Source: Ramlibacter aurantiacus (GTDB lineage Bacteria > Pseudomonadota > Gammaproteobacteria > Burkholderiales > Burkholderiaceae_C). Taken from it: a stretch of DNA of 64,000 nucleotides. This document shows, one piece after another, positions 63,901-64,000 of this stretch (positions are counted from its first letter, which is position 1; every line of letters starts with the position of its first letter). The position numbers and the translations under genes are program-made. The stretch covers positions 1 through 64,000 of the forward strand of contig NZ_JAEQNA010000014.1 of the NCBI RefSeq assembly GCF_016722895.1, given 5' to 3'. The notes beneath the pieces are model-generated. The model worked only from the letters and a program-made list of their open reading frames with translations. It did not search any database and had not been told where the DNA came from.

Positions 63901-64000
63901 TGCACCTTGCCAGCACCAGCTTCCAGGTAGTCGATGCGCTGGGACCCGTGCGTGCGCAGGTGCACCGCATCGCCGTGCCGCGCCTGCTGGTCCTGCTGTC
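57912..64000 (+). CDS. Giant exported multidomain protein with toroid repeats and a CFMCHVQ motif (3' end cut off)
   Basis: The frame stays open from the ATG at 57912 to the window end, giving 2029 full codons with no stop. I do not recognise a named family. Visible in order: a signal peptide (VCLLQGLLMTVLPVSVSAAQ, cleavage near 45); toroid-like repeats near Q197 (QSVDGSF) and Q288 (QRASGAW); two carboxypeptidase-regulatory-like beta domains (about 327-392, 420-485); beta-sandwich stretches; Cys819-x-x-Cys822-His823-Val-Gln825; further QxxDGGW-type repeats at 924-929, 1275-1281 and 1325-1331; a propeller-like segment of repeated PDG turns (about 980-1200); macroglobulin-like domains (TDKPAYRPGE at 1466-1475); and a Hydin/ASPM-like beta domain (about 1790-1890). 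It is probably periplasmic or surface-exposed. The function is unknown. Confidence 0.85.
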   Translation, partial: MNQSSCLTGAVLRCITAAAAGLRHSTVCLLQGLLMTVLPVSVSAAQPVVPANSHTDPAADLQTVSRGLRWMQAQLAVNQPLQAGRVADQALVSCEGAGTWLRLGGEPGAVRAVLAAIPQTLAAPGAATQWLGCASAVALVPRWRTPDDLQARRLGARGYAAFLGQQSASVLDTAWALRSWEADDALAPLLAWLTEVQSVDGSFPTAGQPDLLATAAVVRALQSHVARHPGAAQLASSAARWLLAQRDAQRQWQDDSALTAAVFEAVHPYTSDAPEVAADVGRFLRSSQRASGAWAEQGVDDLYVTALALRALALVDEPPRNPALGAGAVIAGRVLDGRNQRPLADVRLQAQPAGGPARELLTDASGSYRVEGIAPGAVQLTAQREGYAPVHAVAQLAPAMTATFSPTLWPLASQPPAAALLHGHTVDAQTGLPLVQALVQLQVAGAHRSSTLTDTQGRFELPLEGDGQVSVAFIRDGYDSVEQAFVLTSGSSLAVGGVPMRPVRRAAPAEPPVAGAPTWTAPVLSPGELGLREALRASANLSHSGPLPVEVALTAAIIDAQGGVIARPAVLDSAGTPVASVFLSPGTELGVQVQWTSGAHPPGRYQLRLQAQQPGAAEARDPDGVVLSQTQATFQIRAAPSLSGEPQASPSVVRAGRGEPVALAALLRNDGNIALPAQRIQLEVVERVSGQRRHAVAVDAAAWGQGQLATLDFGVWHAQEAGDYELRLSAASVPGTLLRGSLYVGDSASGQFTVHPAQVEPGTARVRATVSVQGQDVQRRASVDPLVPLVRAAVVGAVRAGDRLAYDHYVTSNASYGRCFMCHVQSQAVAGGERSLRHMAPDSPLRRAVLMSAVTQNLIHPEDSSMTRTGPTQLPAKVAYRDSPGGYTHTNTTLGLWAAGYWHDPVAVHLSRVRMAEYLMRVQQSDGGWSADHPDGWWRAPVALVALNAGSLAALRDALQTLGPAVGRQLQPWPVAGLPAGQKRLSASPDGTVYVTLFGGDLWAVAPAGVARRLVADVPVRSAWPLEAGRLLIGSSQGVFVREVDGQMRRLWNANVFDAQPMPDGHFLVTLWGGDSLYRLSPDGQATVLVRDAQLAGTMGVARMPDGSLIAFGQNRGTVLRFGADGSRLESPVPVTPEGAMMNAIAYGDGLLLAHQTGLYFYNREGVAQRWTHQGAFGQVVLPDGRLIVESGGILHEVVEQAIDPAPTRARIDQSMERAAGWLLSASRAAEDNNVEQAFRLMGLSHARRFFKGTARANDFDAAIAEVAARLLARQRPDGGWSARRNGATSDSMVTAMVGMGLDALSPSPRAPEVRKAVQFLLASQRADGLWYSEDRVAGTALMATTWVELWLPMVLERLGGIDTELHISLPAGAALDTPEPAPIRAVTNSHGGRDYVWRLTGVTDANREVSFNLTLDGLTQDEMRPVASAAELVFDNSLMPGETVRSSLGIPAVMAGTRLALALSTDKPAYRPGERVLLHTDVRNDSPGARTTQLRLRVLDASGREVEWLPAGDVLAMAPSQSQRTQAAWPADAMLAGDYVAEAQLLSTAGQVYATARAPLHIEPGDEPANAARLVADRSRYDTAQPVVLSARVLNRSVNLLQQGLVARTLVQSASGAAMFERAEPIEQLPAGSQRPFIYHLAAGSLPAGRYRAQLELLNGGDPLASSATEFEVLGSERTGLGLEGALQAPPRALIGQPVPLRWHGRHQGDAAMIDLPIDIVVLEPATGRVAARFSNRLPRWAPGETPVLTANWPAQGTDGQAWVLAASTTLQGRELALGHAPLVILGQPRMVFADPGVDFGSAQAGTPLERAAVVQSAGTASARLVDFHLEGPAAGAYALTATECAPPATLPAGSQCGLRLRFLAAQAGNHPAVLVLRWQHPADTAVAGETRLALSAQATTPLLRGSLHAQPRVVDAGQPLALTYGLTNPAPVSAASSVSLTVLDQKGRSADRWTLGPNLRPGGTHLGSQTWTVPSHWPPQTATAVLTQQVAGGEVHLASTSFQVVDALGPVRAQVHRIAVPRLLVLL

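Overview
This 64 kb window is GC-rich, densely packed chromosomal DNA. It has the hallmarks of a betaproteobacterium of the order Burkholderiales, most likely Comamonadaceae-like: two tripartite-tricarboxylate (Bug) solute receptors plus a TctBA pair, a flgMN/flgA/flgB-L flagellar locus, several LysR regulators beside catabolic operons, and dispersed REP-like repeats built on a CCCTTCGAC...CTCAGGGCGAACGG core. I saw no rRNA, tRNA, CRISPR array, transposase or phage gene. The genus is an inference.

Region 1 (1-11.8 kb) is the flagellar rod/hook locus. flgM-flgN run leftward from a good sigma-28 promoter. flgA also runs leftward. flgB to flgL run rightward as one operon, with several junctions overlapping by 1-4 nt.

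Region 2 (11.9-17.1 kb) is regulatory and sensory: two HDOD proteins (one carrying a degenerate EAL domain), an ECF sigma factor with a zinc-binding anti-sigma factor, a divergent single-domain metallo-beta-lactamase protein with flavodiiron-type ligand spacing, and a six-helix voltage-gated K+ channel with a C-terminal zinc ribbon.

Region 3 (17.1-36.9 kb) holds two catabolic clusters of unknown substrate, each with a NodD-like LysR paralogue. The first is FAD monooxygenase, amidohydrolase, alpha/beta hydrolase, Bug receptor, fumarylacetoacetase-like hydrolase and acyl-CoA dehydrogenase. The second is a leftward set (nitrate/taurine-type ABC binding protein, SDR, CoxG-like protein, FAD monooxygenase) facing a rightward set (three-subunit molybdenum hydroxylase of the xanthine dehydrogenase/form II type, then ABC ATPase and two permeases). 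This looks like import, hydroxylation and ring attack on an aromatic or N-heteroaromatic acid.

Region 4 (37-57.6 kb) holds a PabB-PabC fusion, a DoxX/extradiol-dioxygenase pair with a LysR and a second DoxX, a 1109-residue hybrid PAS/GAF histidine kinase divergent from an FtsH-type protease, a TctDE-like two-component system followed by tctB-tctA, and a cluster of DMT exporter, 2-hydroxyacid dehydrogenase, Bug receptor and cupin facing a LysR and a class II aldolase.

Region 5 (57.9 kb to the end) is the most unusual part. One uninterrupted gene of at least 2029 codons runs off the window. It encodes an exported multidomain protein with toroid-type QxxDGGW repeats, carboxypeptidase-regulatory-like beta domains, a beta-propeller-like stretch, macroglobulin-like beta domains and a lone CFMCHVQ motif. 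That motif can be read either as a c-type haem site (CxxCH) or as a thioester-like CxxQ.
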